Below are positions 37,301 through 61,200 of a DNA stretch of 64,000 nucleotides, one piece after another. The translations under genes were made by a program, and so were the position numbers. Location of the stretch: contig NZ_VCEK01000004.1 of assembly GCF_005862235.1 (NCBI RefSeq), forward strand, positions 571,869 through 635,868, in the 5' to 3' direction. This DNA is from Saccharomonospora piscinae. GTDB lineage: Bacteria > Actinomycetota > Actinomycetes > Mycobacteriales > Pseudonocardiaceae. Every line of letters starts with the position of its first letter. Position 1 is the first letter of the stretch. The notes below the pieces were generated by a model. That model made no database searches and was not told where the DNA came from. It saw nothing but the letters and a program-made list of their open reading frames with translations.

Positions 37301-40300
37301 GAGGTGGATGCGGTTGAGGCGCACGGCACGGGCACCACTTTGGGTGATCCGATTGAGGCTCAGGCACTGCTGGCGACGTATGGGCAGGATCGTGAGCGGC
37401 CGTTGTGGTTGGGGTCGATCAAGTCCAACCTGGGTCATACGCAGGCTGCGGCGGGGGTTGCTGGTGTGATCAAGATGGTGCAGGCCATGCGCCACGAGAC
37501 CCTGCCCCGAACCCTGCACGTCGACGAACCAACACCGGAGGTCGACTGGTCGTCTGGTGCGGTGCGCCTGCTGACCGAGCCGACAGAGTGGCCGGAGGTG
37601 GACCGGCCGCGTCGGGTGGGTGTGTCCTCGTTCGGCATCAGCGGCACCAACGCACACGCCATCCTCGAACAGGGACCAGCCGTCCCCGCACCGACCGAGC
37701 GGGCAGCCCATACCGCGCTGCCCGTGGTGCCGTGGGTGGTGTCGGCCAAGACCGAACACGCCCTGGATGAGCAGATCGCTCGCCTCCGGTCCTTCGCCGC
37801 GGCCCGTGAGCTGGCCCCGGTGGATGTGGGCTACTCGTTGGCTACCAGGTCGGTGTTCGAGCACCGTGCGGTGCTGCTGGATGACGGTGTGGTGCGTGGT
37901 AATGCCGCGGTGCCTGGTGGTGTGGCGGTGCTGTTCACGGGTCAGGGTGCGCAGCGGACGGGTATGGGTCGGGAGTTGTATGCGGCGTTCCCGGTGTTCG
38001 CTGAGGCTTTCGACGCGGTGTGCGCGGAGTTGGATCGCCATCTCGATGCTTCGGTGCGGGACGTGGTGTTCGGTGGCGGTGATCTGCTGAACGAGACGAT
38101 GTGGGCGCAGGCTGGCCTGTTCGCTATCGAGGTGGCGCTGTTCCGGCTGGTGGAGTCGTGGGGCTTGACCCCGGACTATGTGGTGGGGCATTCGATTGGT
38201 GAGGTCGCTGCTGCGCATGTGGCGGGTGTGTTTGACCTGGTGGATGCGTGTCGGTTGGTGGCGGCTCGGGGCCGGTTGATGCAGGCCCTGCCCACTGGTG
38301 GGGTGATGGTCTCGTTGCAGGCCACCGAGGCCGAGGTCGCGCCCTTGCTGTCAGGGGCTGTGTCGCTGGCGGCGGTGAATGGTCCGTCGTCGGTGGTGCT
38401 CTCCGGTGACGAGGACGCTGTCACGGCCGTGGTGGACCGGTTCGAGGGTCGTAAGAGCAAGCGGTTGACGGTGAGTCATGCGTTCCATTCGGTGCGGATG
38501 GAGCCGATGCTGGACGAGTTCCGCACGGTCGCTGAAGCACTGTCGGGCCAGCCGCCGCAGGTGGCGCTGGTGTCGAACCTGACCGGTGGCGTGGTCTCCG
38601 ATGAGGTGTGCTCGCCGGAGTACTGGGTGCGGCACGTGCGCGAGACCGTGCGGTTCGCGGATGGGATGAGCACCCTGCACGAGCAGGGTGTGACCCGGTT
38701 TGTCGAGTTGGGCCCGGATGGGGTGTTGTCGGCGGCGGGGCAGGACTGTGTCTCCGACGGGGTGTTCGCCCCGGCCATGCGGCGTGGGCGGGACGAGGCG
38801 GCCACGCTGGTGCGGGCTGTGGCGGAGATGTTCGTTCACGGCACCGATCTCGACTGGGCCGCCCTGTTCGCCGGTTCGGGTGCGCGGCGGGTGGAGTTGC
38901 CGACGTATGCCTTCCAGCGGGAGCACTACTGGTTGCGTTCGTCCGGGATGCCTACGCGCGATATCCGCACGCTGGGGCTGGATGACGCCGAGCATCCGTT
39001 GCTCGGTGCGTTGATGGAGCTTCCCGGCAGTGGGTCACTGGCGTTCAGCGGCCGGGTCTCTCTGCATACGTGGCCGTGGTTGGCCGATCATGCGGTGGGT
39101 GGCACGGTGTTGGTGCCGGGGACGGTGTTCGTGGATCTGGCTCTGCACGCCGGGCTTCGGGCTGGGTGTCCGGTGGTGGAGGAGCTGACGTTGGAGGCTC
39201 CGTTGGTGTTGGGTGCGGGTGTGGCGCCGGTGGTGCAGGTGTCGGTGGGTGCTGTTGAGGGTGGTCGTTGTGGTGTTGCGGTGCATTCGCGGTGGCGTGA
39301 GGGCCTGGAGTGGGTTCGGCATGCGACGGGCACGGTGACGGCGGAGCCGGTGGAGCCTGCCGCCGGGGTTGTGTCGGGTGGTGGGGTGCCTGCTGGTGCT
39401 GTCGAGGTCGATGTGGAGGGGTTGTACGACGGGCTGGCTGGGGTGGGGTTGGAGTATGGGCCGGTGTTTCAGGGGGTGCGTCGGGCGTGGCGTGCCGAGG
39501 ATCGGGTGTTGGTGGATGTGGCGTTGCCGGAGGGTGTTCAGGTTGAGGGCTTTGGTGTGCATCCGGCGTTGCTGGATGCGGCGTTGCACGGGATCGGGTT
39601 GCTCGACGGGGCCGGTGAGCGACACGACGGTGTCGTGTTGCCGTTCAGCTGGTCGAACGTGTCCCTGTTCGCCGTCGGAGCCACCGCCGCACAGGTCACG
39701 ATCACACCCACCGAAACCGGCTACTCCCTCCTGCTCACCGACGAGGCGGGAGAACTCGTCGCGGCGATCTCCGACCTGACACTGCGACCGGTCGCGGCCG
39801 ACCAGCTGACCGGCAGCACGGATTCGCTGTACCAGCTGCACTGGAATGAGCACCCGGCCACGCACGACAAACCTCTGGCTACAGCGACGATGCTCGGCGA
39901 GGACCGCCTTGGGCTCGCGGGCAAACTGGCCGACGCCGGCGTCACGCTGTACGGCTGCGACAGCGTCGAACAGCTCACGGCGTCCGGCCCGTTGCATGAG
40001 ATCGTCCTGAAGTCCTTCGGCGCGGGCGAATCGCCGGTGGACCATGCCTACGATCAGGTGGCGGACACGGTGTCGCTGCTGCGTGACTGGCTGGCGGACG
40101 CGCAGTCCGCCGAGTGCCGGCTGGTGCTGGTGACCCGGGGCGCCACCGACGGGGGCGACCTCGCGCACTCCGCGGTCTGGGGCCTCGTGCAGTCGGCACA
40201 GGCCGAACACCCCGGCCGCTTCACGATCGTCGACCTCGACCACGCCGAAGCCTCGCTCGCCGCACTCCCGTCGGCGATCGCGACGGCCGCGCCTCAGCTC

Positions 40301-41683
40301 GCGATCCGTGAGGGCCGGCTTCGGACACCGGAGCTCGCCCGAGTGCCGTCCGGTGCGTCCGGGACGGAGCTGAACCCGGAGGGAACGGTGCTCGTCACGG
40401 GCGCGGGCGGTGACCTCGGCATCGCGGTGAGCCGGCACCTCGTCACGAAGCACGGGGTGCGAAACCTGGTCCTGGTGGGCCGGCGCGGGCCGGAAACGCC
40501 GGGGGCCGCCGAACTCGTCGACGAGCTGGCCGCGCTCGGTGCCCGTGCGCGGTTCGTGGCCTGTGACGTCGCGCAGCGCGACCAGCTCGCCGCCGTGCTC
40601 GACGGCATACCCGGTGACGCGCCGCTGACCGGGGTCGTTCACGCCGCCGGTGTCCTCGACAACGGTGTGGTGTCCGCGCTGACCCCGGACCGCGTGGCGA
40701 CCGTGTTCCGCCCGAAGGTGGACGCGGCGTGGCATCTGCACGAGCTGACCCGGCGGCTCGACCTGTCGATGTTCGTGTTGTTCTCGTCCGCGACCGGTGT
40801 CCTCGGCTCGGCGGGCCAGGGCAACTACGCCGCGGCCAACGCCTTCCTCGATGCCCTCGCCAGGAACCGTCGCGCGGCGGGCCTGCCCGCGTGCTCGCTC
40901 GCCTGGGGGCCGTGGGCGGACTCGGGAATGGCGCGAGGACTGGCCGAAGGGGACACCGGACGGATGACCAAGGCGGGCATTCTCCCGATGACCGTCGAGC
41001 AGGGGCTGTCGATGTTCGACGCGGCACTGCGCACCGAGGGCGCCGCGCTCGTGCCGATCCTGCTGGACTCCTCGGCGCTTCGCGCCTCGGCAGACGAGGT
41101 CCCGCCGCCGCTGGCCGCGCTCGCGGGAGACCGGCGGCGCCGGGCCACCGCGCGACGCGACTCCGCCGAGCCGATCGCCGACCGGCTGAGCACGCTCGGC
41201 GCCGCCGATCGCGAGCGGGTGGTGCGCAACCTCGTGCGAACCGAGACGGCCGCCGTGCTCGGACACGCCTCGGCCGAGGCCGTCCCGGCCCATCGCCCCT
41301 TCAGCGAGCTCGGGTTCGACTCGCTCACCGCCGTCGAGCTGCGCAACCGGCTGGACGCCGCGACGGGACTGCGGCTGGCGGCCGGTGCGGTGTTCGATCA
41401 CCCCAGCCCCGAAGCGCTCGCCGCACACGTCCTGGTGGAGCTGGACCCCGACACGGCGGCCGTGCGCACGGCGCTGGCCGGTCTCGACCAGCTGGAAGGA
41501 CTGCTCGCCACGCTCGCCCCCGCCGAGGACGAGCGCGCGAGCATCGCGCTGCGCCTGAACACGCTCGCCGCGATGGTGGCGGACCAGCAGCAGGACGGCG
41601 CCGGAGTCGGGGACCAAATCGGCGCGGCAAGCGACGACGAGCTGTTCGACTTCATCGACAACAAGCTGGGCGGACAGCGGTGA
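31361..41683 (+). CDS. PKS B: modular type I polyketide synthase, modules 3 and 4
   Basis: The protein is 3440 residues. It starts with an N-terminal docking coiled coil ([18 protein letters not shown]) and has two KS-AT-DH-KR-ACP modules: KS3 Cys206, AT3 Ser644, DH3 His935/Asp1095, KR3, ACP3 Ser1637; KS4 Cys1853, AT4 Ser2278, DH4 His2577/Asp2739, KR4, ACP4 Ser3321. It ends in the C-terminal docking helix [15 protein letters not shown]. Both ATs carry GHSIGE and HAFH, the malonyl signature. The ATG at 31361 has only a weak ribosome site. A region from ACP3 to DH4 has codon usage unlike the rest of the gene (separate entry). PKS C follows after 43 bp. Confidence 0.97.
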   Translation: MDNEEKLREYLRRVTTDLRKVRRRLREVEDAAHEPVAIVGMSCRYPGGVRNPDDLWRLVSSGGDGVGGFPTDRGWDVEHLFDGAGDGNGRPFSVEGGFLDGAGDFDAEFFGISPREALAMDPQQRLLLESSWEAFESAGIDPLPLKGSRTGVFAGLMYHDYGTSAGAVPDDVQAFVGVGNSGSVLSGRVAYTFGFEGPAVSIDTACSSSLVALHWAVRSLRAGECGLALAGGVTVMPTATVFADFLRQQGLATDGRCKSFAEAADGTGWSEGVGVLLLERLSDARRNGHRVLAVVRGSAVNSDGASNGLTAPNGPAQQRVIRQALTEAGLEPSEVDAVEAHGTGTTLGDPIEAQALLDTYGRNRSEDRPLLLGSVKSNLGHTQAAAGVAGLIKMVLAMRHGVLPKTLHVDAPTSQVDWTTGAVSLLTEAVEWPRTDRARRAAVSSFGVSGTNAHVVLEQAVDDEPAPEGTTTPAAPPVLPWVVSARTETALRAQAAAIGSALDEFGGDPVDAAWTLASGRAALRHRAVVFEPSELAELDSSPTAVSGVVTDAKQAFLFTGQGSQRAGMGSELYAAYPAFAAAFDELCGELDRYLDRPVQDVVFGDAALLDRTEYTQAGLFALEVALFRLLESWGLTPDYVLGHSIGELAAAHVAGVLSLADACELVAARGRLMGALPEGGTMMSLRATEGEVAPLLNERVSLAAVNGGMSVVLSGDDDAVDAVVARFDDRKTRRLRVSHAFHSARMDAMLAEFRAVAERLEFGQPRIPVVSNLTGAVVSAELCDPEYWVRHVRETVRFADGMASLEALGVATFVELGPDGVLTALGQDCLTGDDLAFASVLRRDRDEPSTAVAALAAAHVRGADVDWSAFFEGSGARAVDLPTYAFQHRHYWLPPAGHEPSEHPWQTAMVDHADTGETLFSGRLSRTAQPWLADHVVLGQVILAGAALVELARHVAATLDHAALAELTLERPVVLPDRGELQLQITVAPPDESGNREIAVYTRTESWIRHATGVLGREPGRPAPMGWSVVWPPAGAESVELDEHYDNLAAAGISYGPAFRGLKSAWRRGDEVFAEVALPDEIEADGYGVHPALLDAALHGIALFDGDPALPFTWSGVSFHSGLAPGPRTLRVQITRQGQGFALALADGAGASVSTIDALTLRPASAEHVPGARSGALYELDLVPVTAQADEPSLRDAVVVDVKVGADAVVADTHRAAAEALDVVRNWLADNDSAEDAGTRLVVVLHGASSDGELPRAAVRGLLRSAQSEHPDRVILVDADGDVNLPAVLASGEPELVVRDGRLWAPRLARIPEQPHAGADLPAEGTVLVTGAGGALGAALARHLARRGVRNLLLLGRRGAETPGAADLVAELAQLGAHSWFAAADVADRADVEAAIATIPPECPLMGVVHAAGVLDDGVISSLTPERVATVLRPKVDGGWVLHELTRDLDLSLFALFSSVAGVLGSAGQAGYAAANAFLDELARYRRARGLAGLSLAWGPWAEGGMAGDFDAAARQRLTRAGLSPLPSSAALDLFDAAIATDRSVIAPIELDRAVLRAQDLVAPVLRDIVPSRPRRTTTAGSRQATDLAVELGRLDGEARRKTVLDMVCAQIAVVLGHASGEAVPPQDAFDELGFDSLTAVELRNRLNAVSGLRLPATLVFDYPTPLVLAEFVVGELVGEQAGPVVVAPTVVGDDEPVAIVGMSCRYPGGVSNPEELWNLVASGVDAIGPFPTDRGWEMDGAGGFLTDAAEFDAGFFGISPREAVAMDPQQRLLLEASWEALEHAGIDPVGLRGSSTGVFAGLMYHDYGRGAESIPEGAEAFLGLGNTGSVFSGRVAYSFGFEGPAVTVDTACSSSLVALHWAVQALRSGECSMALAGGVTVMASPGTFVEFDRQGGLAGDGRCKSFASSADGTGWSEGVGVLVVERLSDARRLGHEVLAVVRGSAVNQDGASNGLTAPNGPSQQRVIRQALANAGLDPSEVDAVEAHGTGTTLGDPIEAQALLATYGQDRERPLWLGSIKSNLGHTQAAAGVAGVIKMVQAMRHETLPRTLHVDEPTPEVDWSSGAVRLLTEPTEWPEVDRPRRVGVSSFGISGTNAHAILEQGPAVPAPTERAAHTALPVVPWVVSAKTEHALDEQIARLRSFAAARELAPVDVGYSLATRSVFEHRAVLLDDGVVRGNAAVPGGVAVLFTGQGAQRTGMGRELYAAFPVFAEAFDAVCAELDRHLDASVRDVVFGGGDLLNETMWAQAGLFAIEVALFRLVESWGLTPDYVVGHSIGEVAAAHVAGVFDLVDACRLVAARGRLMQALPTGGVMVSLQATEAEVAPLLSGAVSLAAVNGPSSVVLSGDEDAVTAVVDRFEGRKSKRLTVSHAFHSVRMEPMLDEFRTVAEALSGQPPQVALVSNLTGGVVSDEVCSPEYWVRHVRETVRFADGMSTLHEQGVTRFVELGPDGVLSAAGQDCVSDGVFAPAMRRGRDEAATLVRAVAEMFVHGTDLDWAALFAGSGARRVELPTYAFQREHYWLRSSGMPTRDIRTLGLDDAEHPLLGALMELPGSGSLAFSGRVSLHTWPWLADHAVGGTVLVPGTVFVDLALHAGLRAGCPVVEELTLEAPLVLGAGVAPVVQVSVGAVEGGRCGVAVHSRWREGLEWVRHATGTVTAEPVEPAAGVVSGGGVPAGAVEVDVEGLYDGLAGVGLEYGPVFQGVRRAWRAEDRVLVDVALPEGVQVEGFGVHPALLDAALHGIGLLDGAGERHDGVVLPFSWSNVSLFAVGATAAQVTITPTETGYSLLLTDEAGELVAAISDLTLRPVAADQLTGSTDSLYQLHWNEHPATHDKPLATATMLGEDRLGLAGKLADAGVTLYGCDSVEQLTASGPLHEIVLKSFGAGESPVDHAYDQVADTVSLLRDWLADAQSAECRLVLVTRGATDGGDLAHSAVWGLVQSAQAEHPGRFTIVDLDHAEASLAALPSAIATAAPQLAIREGRLRTPELARVPSGASGTELNPEGTVLVTGAGGDLGIAVSRHLVTKHGVRNLVLVGRRGPETPGAAELVDELAALGARARFVACDVAQRDQLAAVLDGIPGDAPLTGVVHAAGVLDNGVVSALTPDRVATVFRPKVDAAWHLHELTRRLDLSMFVLFSSATGVLGSAGQGNYAAANAFLDALARNRRAAGLPACSLAWGPWADSGMARGLAEGDTGRMTKAGILPMTVEQGLSMFDAALRTEGAALVPILLDSSALRASADEVPPPLAALAGDRRRRATARRDSAEPIADRLSTLGAADRERVVRNLVRTETAAVLGHASAEAVPAHRPFSELGFDSLTAVELRNRLDAATGLRLAAGAVFDHPSPEALAAHVLVELDPDTAAVRTALAGLDQLEGLLATLAPAEDERASIALRLNTLAAMVADQQQDGAGVGDQIGAASDDELFDFIDNKLGGQR
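31457..36390 (+). other. PKS module 3: KS-AT(malonyl)-DH(altered)-KR-ACP
   Basis: The AT is malonyl type. The DH catalytic motif reads [10 protein letters not shown]: the His935 and first Gly of HxxxGxxxxP are kept but the Pro is Ala944. Asp1095 (LLDAALH) is intact. KR3 is B-type (HAAGVLDDG) and complete. If the DH is impaired, a hydroxyl remains at this position in place of a double bond. Confidence 0.85.
36255..39640 (+). other. Segment of PKS B with foreign-looking codon usage
   Basis: From the ACP3 Ser region through KS4, AT4 and most of DH4, third positions shift from C/G toward T and Leu is mostly TTG. In 36251-36375 all nine Leu codons are TTG, while the matching stretch of ACP4 (about 41315-41400) uses only CTC/CTG. 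Short patches near 37490-37690 look native. The shift starts and ends within tens of bases, which suggests replacement by recombination with another PKS gene. Confidence 0.7.
36445..41440 (+). other. PKS module 4: KS-AT(malonyl)-DH-KR-ACP
   Basis: The AT has GHSIGE and HAFH (malonyl). The DH has a complete [10 protein letters not shown] (His2577) and LLDAALH (Asp2739). KR4 has HAAGVLDNG, a variant of the B-type LDD motif, with [19 protein letters not shown] intact. A double bond is predicted. Confidence 0.87.
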
Positions 41684-41726
41684 CGCCGGTAGGGCAGGCG
41701 CGCGCACGCGGGAAGGTGGATGCCTG

Positions 41727-55157
<13,431 letters not shown>

Positions 55158-55214
55158 CGGCGCGGCGGGAGAGCCCATGCATGCCGGTCGGGGAATACGA
55201 GAGGTGCGACGGAC

Positions 55215-58200
55215 ATGGCCACTGAGCAGGAGTTGCTCGACCATCTGAAGTGGACGACCAGCGAGCTCCGGCGTACCAAGCAGCGGCTGCACGAGGTGGA
55301 GTCGGGCGAGCACGAACCCATCGCGATCGTCGGGATGAGCTGCCGTTACGCCGGTGCCGACTCGCCCGGCCAGCTGTGGCGACTGGTCGCCGACGGCGTC
55401 GACGCGATCCGCGGCTTCCCCGCCGACCGGGGCTGGGACCTCGCGCGCCTGCACGACGTGGACCCGGACCAGCCGGGCACCTCCTACACCGACCAGGGCG
55501 GATTCCTCGACGGGGCGGCGGAGTTCGACGCGGACTTCTTCGGCATCTCGCCCCGCGAGGCGCTGGCGATGGACCCCCAGCAGCGGTTGTTGCTGGAGAC
55601 GTCGTGGACGGCGATCGAGGACGCCGGGATCGATCCCGGACGCCTGCGCGGCAGCCGGACCGGCGTGTACGTCGGGTCGAACGCCCAGGACTACGAGACG
55701 CTGCTGGGCTCGGTGGCCGACGAACTCGGCGGTCACCTCGCCACCGGCAGTTCGGCCAGCGTGCTGTCGGGCCGGATCGCCTACACCCTCGGTTTCGAGG
55801 GACCGGTGGCCACCGTGGACACCGCGTGCTCGTCGTCGCTGGTCGCGTTGCACTGGGCGTGTGAAGCCCTGCGCAGGGACGAGTGTACGACCGCGCTCGC
55901 CGGTGGCGTCGCCGTCATGTGTACGCCCGCGGCGTTTCTGGAGTTCAGCAGGCAGCGGGCGCTGGCCCCCGACGGCCGCTGCAAGGCGTTCGCCGAGACC
56001 GCCGACGGCACGGGCTGGGGCGAGGGCGTCGGCATGCTCGTGCTGCGCAAGCTCTCCGACGCCGTGCGCGACGGCGACCGCGTGCTGGCCGTCGTGCGGG
56101 GCAGCGCGCTCAACTCCGATGGCGCGAGCAGCGGGCTCACCGCCCCGAACGGTCCCGCGCAGCAGCGGGTGATCCGGCAGGCGCTGGCCAACGCGGGACT
56201 GTCGCCGTCCGAGGTGGACGCGGTGGAGGCCCACGGCACGGGAACCCTGCTCGGCGACCCGATCGAGGCGCAGGCACTGCTCGCGACCTACGGGCAGGGC
56301 AGGGACAACCCGCTGTGGCTCGGCTCGGTCAAGTCCAACATCGGGCACACCGCCGCGGCGGCCGGTGTCGCGGGTGTGATCAAGATGGTCGAGGCCATGC
56401 GGCACGGCACGCTGCCGAGGACGCTGCACGCGGACGAGCCGAACTCGCGCGTCGACTGGTCGGCAGGAGAGGTGTCCCTGCTGACCGAGTCGCGGCCGTG
56501 GCCGGATCTCGGCAGGCCGCGGCGGGCTGGCGTGTCGTCGTTCGGGATGAGCGGCACCAACGCGCACGTGATCGTCGAACAGGCTCCCGCCGTGGCGCCG
56601 AGCGAGCCGAGTGGTTCCGGGGGACCGGGAGTCGCGGGGCCGGTGCCGTGGGCGATCTCGGCCCGGTCGGACGAAGGGCTGCGCGCGCAGGCGGCGCGCT
56701 TGCGCGACTTCGCCGAGGGCGCCGAGGACACCGCGGACGGCTCGCCGGGCGACGTGGTGGACGTGGGCTGGTCGCTGGTGTCGTCCCGCGCTGCCCTGGA
56801 GCGGCGTGCCGTCGTGCTGGCCACCCAGCGGTCCGAGTTCGTCGAGGGGCTGGCAGCGCTGGCCGACGGCGACACGGACCCTCGGGTGGTCGTGGCCGAC
56901 CGGCCCGTGCTGACCTCGGGCGACGCCCGTGTGGTGCTGGTGTTCTCGGGCCAGGGCTCGCAGTGGGTCGGCATGGGGCGGGAGCTGATCGCCTCGTCGG
57001 CCGTGTTCGCGGAGACCGTGCGCGAGTGCGAGCAGGAGCTCGGGCAGTGGGTCGAGTGGTCGCTGGAGGAGGTGCTGGCGGGCCGGTCCTCGGTCGATGT
57101 GGACCGCGTCGACGTGCTGCAGCCGGTGCTGTTCGCGGTCATGGTGGGGCTGGCTCGCGTGTGGCAGTCCTGGGGAATCGCTCCCTCGGCGGTGGTGGGG
57201 CACTCCCAGGGCGAGATCGCGGCGGCCCACGTGGCGGGAGGGCTGTCCCTGGCGGATGCGGTGCGGGTCGTGGTGTCCCGCAGCCGGTTGGTGGCCGCCC
57301 GGCTGGCCGGGCAGGGCGGGATGGTCTCGCTGGGGCTCGGCCGTGCCGAGGCCGAGAAGCTGATCGCGCCGTGGGAGGACCGGCTGGCGGTGGCCGCGGT
57401 GAACGGGCCGAGTGCGGTGGTGGTGTCCGGAGCGGCCGACGCCGTGGACGAGCTGCTGGAGTCGTGTGCCGACCGGGAGTTCCCGGCCCGGCGGATCGCG
57501 GTCGACTACGCCTCGCACGCCCCGCAGGTGGAGGTGCTGCGGCAGCAACTCCAGGAAGAGATCACCGGGATCAGCCCACGGGCCGGCGCGGTGCCGATGT
57601 ACTCCACGGTCACGGGCGAGCCCATCGAGACCACGACGCTGGACGCCGACTACTGGTACCGGGGCCTGCGCCGGCCCGTGGAGTTCGAGGCGGCGGTGCG
57701 CAACCTGCTGGCGGCCGGACACGAGGTGTTCGTGGAAGTCGCGCCGCACCCGGTGCTGACCCCGGCCATCGACGAGATCATCACCGAGACGGGCGCGACC
57801 GCCGCGGCGCTGGGCACCATCCGCCGGGACGACGACAGCCCGGCACGCCTGCTGACCTCGCTGGCGCAGGCCTACGTCCACGGCGTGCGGCCGGACTGGA
57901 GCGCCGTCTTCGCGGGCACCGAGCCCGAACGGGTCGAGTTGCCCACGTACGCTTTCCAGCGCCGCCGCTTCTGGCCGCAGCCCAGCGAACCGGGTACCTC
58001 GGACGCGGCGGGGTGGGGGCTCACCGCGGCGGGCCACCCGTTGCTCGGGGCGGTGGTGTCGCTGGCCGAAGGCGGCAGCTGCGTGCTCACGGGGCGGCTC
58101 TCCGTGCGTTCGCAGCCGTGGCTCGCCGATCACGCGGTGGCCGGTGTCGTGATCGTTCCGGGGACCGCGCTGGTGGAGCTGGCCATCCGGGCCGGGGACG

Positions 58201-61200
58201 AGACCGGAAGCCCGCACCTGGCCGAACTGGTGCTCGAAGCGCCGCTGGTGCTGCCCGAAGACCAGGACGTGCAGCTGCAACTGGTCGTGGGTGAGCCCGA
58301 CGAGCACGACCGCCGTTCGATCACCATCCATTCCCGCGCCGCGGGCAGCCACGAGCCGTGGACCCGCCACGCCAGCGGTGTTCTCGCCGACGTCGCCGCC
58401 GGGGAGGACGCCGCCGAGCTGAGGGTCTGGCCGCCGGAGGGCGCGCAGACCGTCGCGCTGGACGGGTTCTACGACGGCCTGGCCACGTCCGGATACCACT
58501 ACGGACCCGCTTTCCAGGGACTCGAGCGCGCCTGGCGGGCGGGCGACGCGCTCTACGCCGAGGCGGCGCTGCCCGAAGACTGGCAGGACGGCGCGGGCCG
58601 GTTCGGGCTCCACCCGGCCCTGCTGGACTCGGCGTTGCACGCCATGAGCCTGCTCGGCGGAGGAGCCGACGAGCAGATGACGCTGCCCTTCGCCTGGAAC
58701 GGCGTGTCCCTGTTCGCCTCCGGCGCGGCACACGTCCGGGTTCGCCTCACGAAGACGGGCGCCGACAGCGTCTCGGTGGCCGTCGCCGATGCCACGGGTG
58801 AACCACTGGCGTTCGTCGAGTCGATCGCCGTCCGTCCGGTTTCGGCCGAGCAGCTCCGGCAGGCCGAGCACGGTGTCCGCGACGATTCGCTGCTCGAACT
58901 GGAGTGGGAACCCCTCTCGTGGACCAGCGAGCCCGAGGTCTCCGGCGCCTGGGCGACGCTGGGCTCCCGCGCCCGGGCGTTGCTGCCGTCGGTGCCCTCG
59001 TACGACGGGTTCGCGGAGCTCAGCGATGCGGACCCCGTTCCGGAGAAGGTGCTGCTCTCCCTCGCGCCGCGCGAGGGCGACCTGGCCGCGAACGTCGACG
59101 GCACCACGGGCGAGCTGCTCGACCTGCTCCGGGACTGGCTGAGCGACCCCCGATTCGAGAGTTCCCAGCTGGTGGTGGTGACCCATCGCGCGGTGGCGAC
59201 CCGCGCCGACGAGGACGTGCCGAACCTGGCGTGTTCCGCCGCGTGGGGACTGGTGCGTTCGGCCCAGAACGAACACCCCGGCCGGTTCGTCCTCGTCGAC
59301 ACGGACGAGCATGAGGACTCTCCCGTAGCGCTGGCCTCGGCGATGAGCCACGGCGAAGCGCAGCTGGCGATCCGCGAGGGCCGGGTGCTCGTTCCCCGGC
59401 TTCGGCCGGTGGCCGCGGGTGGTGTGCTGGTGCCGCCCTCGGGACGGTCGTGGCAGCTGGACACGGTGGCACCGGGCACGTTGGAGGGGCTGTCGTTCGT
59501 CGCGGTCCCCGAGGACGAACCGGTGGGAGCCGGGCAGGTGCGGGTGGCCGTGCGGGCAGCCGGGCTGAACTTCCGCGACGTGCTGCTGGCTCTGGGCATG
59601 TACTCCGGGATCGCCGCGCTGGGCAGCGAGATCGCCGGTGTGGTCGTGGAGGTCGGCGACGGCGTCGACGACCTGGCGGTCGGCGACCGGGTACTCGGGC
59701 TGGCCTCGGGAGGGTTCGGTCCCGGCGCGGTCGTGGACGCACGGTGGCTCGTCCCGATACCGCACGGGTGGTCGTTCGAGGACGCCGCGACGATCCCGGT
59801 CGCGTTCGCCACCGCGTGGTACGGCCTCGTGGACCTCGGTGGAGTGACCGAGGATGACTCCGTCTTGGTGCACGCCGCCGCGGGCGGGGTCGGCATGGCC
59901 GCGGTCCAGGTGGCGCGACACCTGGGCGCGCGGGTGCTCGCCACCGCCAGTGAGGCCAAGCAGGACGCGGTGGCCGCGCTCGGGGTGGCCGGTGCCGACA
60001 TCGCCTCGTCGAGGTCGGCGGAGTTCGAGACCCGGTTCCGCACGGCCACGAACGGGCGCGGAGTGGACGTGGTGCTCAACGCGCTGGCCGGTGACCTCAC
60101 CGACGCGGGCCTGCGACTGCTGGCCCCCGGCGGGCGGTTCGTTGACATGAGCAAGAACGACGTCCGGGACGCCGACCAGGTGGCCGCCGACCATGCCGGG
60201 ATCAACTACCGGGCGTTCGAGCTCATCGACGCCGGTTCGGACCGCTTGCGGGAGATCCTGTCGACCGTGGTGGACCTGGCCGAGGCCGGGGTGCTGCGCC
60301 CGTTGCCGGTGTGGTGCTGGGACGTGCGGCGTGCTCCCGAGGCGTTCCGGGTGATGAGCAACGCCCAGCACACCGGCAAGATCGTGCTGACCATGCCCCC
60401 GGCGCCGGTCCGCGAGGGCACCGTGCTGATCACCGGAGGGACGGGCACGCTGGGTGGCCTGCTCGCCCGGCACCTGGTGACCCGGCACGGGGTGCGGCAC
60501 CTCGTGCTGACCAGCCGTCGCGGTATCGACGCGCCGGGCGCGGTGGAGTTGCGCGACGACCTCACCGCCCTGGGTGCCGAGGTCACCGTGTCCGCCTGCG
60601 ATGCCGCCGACCGGCAGGAACTCGCCCGGGTGCTGGCCGACATCGGCGATCGGCATCCGCTGACCGGGGTGGTCCACGCGGCCGGGGTACTCGAGGACGC
60701 CACGGTGCAGGCCACGGACCGGCAGCGCCTGCGCCGCGTGCTGAGAGCCAAGGTGGACGCCGCGGCCAACCTCCACGAGCTGACGAAAAACCACGACCTC
60801 GCCCTGTTCGTGCTGTACTCCTCGGCGGCCGGAGTCCTGGGCAGTCCCGGGCAGGCCAACTACGCCGCGGCCAACACCTTCCTGGACGCACTCGCGCACC
60901 ACCGCCGCGCCAACGGGCTCACCGCGACGTCACTGGCCTGGGGAAACTGGGCCGAGGCCAGTGGTATGACCGGCCACCTCGACCAGCAGGACGCCTCGCG
61001 CATCAGCCGAGGCGGTGTCGCCCCGCTGGCCACCGAACACGCACTCACCCTCTTCGACACGGCGAACGAGTCCGACCACCCGTTCCTGCTGCCGATCCGG
61101 CTGAATCTCGCGGCGCTCGCGAGCCGTGGTGGCGACGACTCGGTTCCCCCGTTGCTGCGCAAACTCGTGCGCACCCCCGCTCGGCGCACGGCGAAACGCG

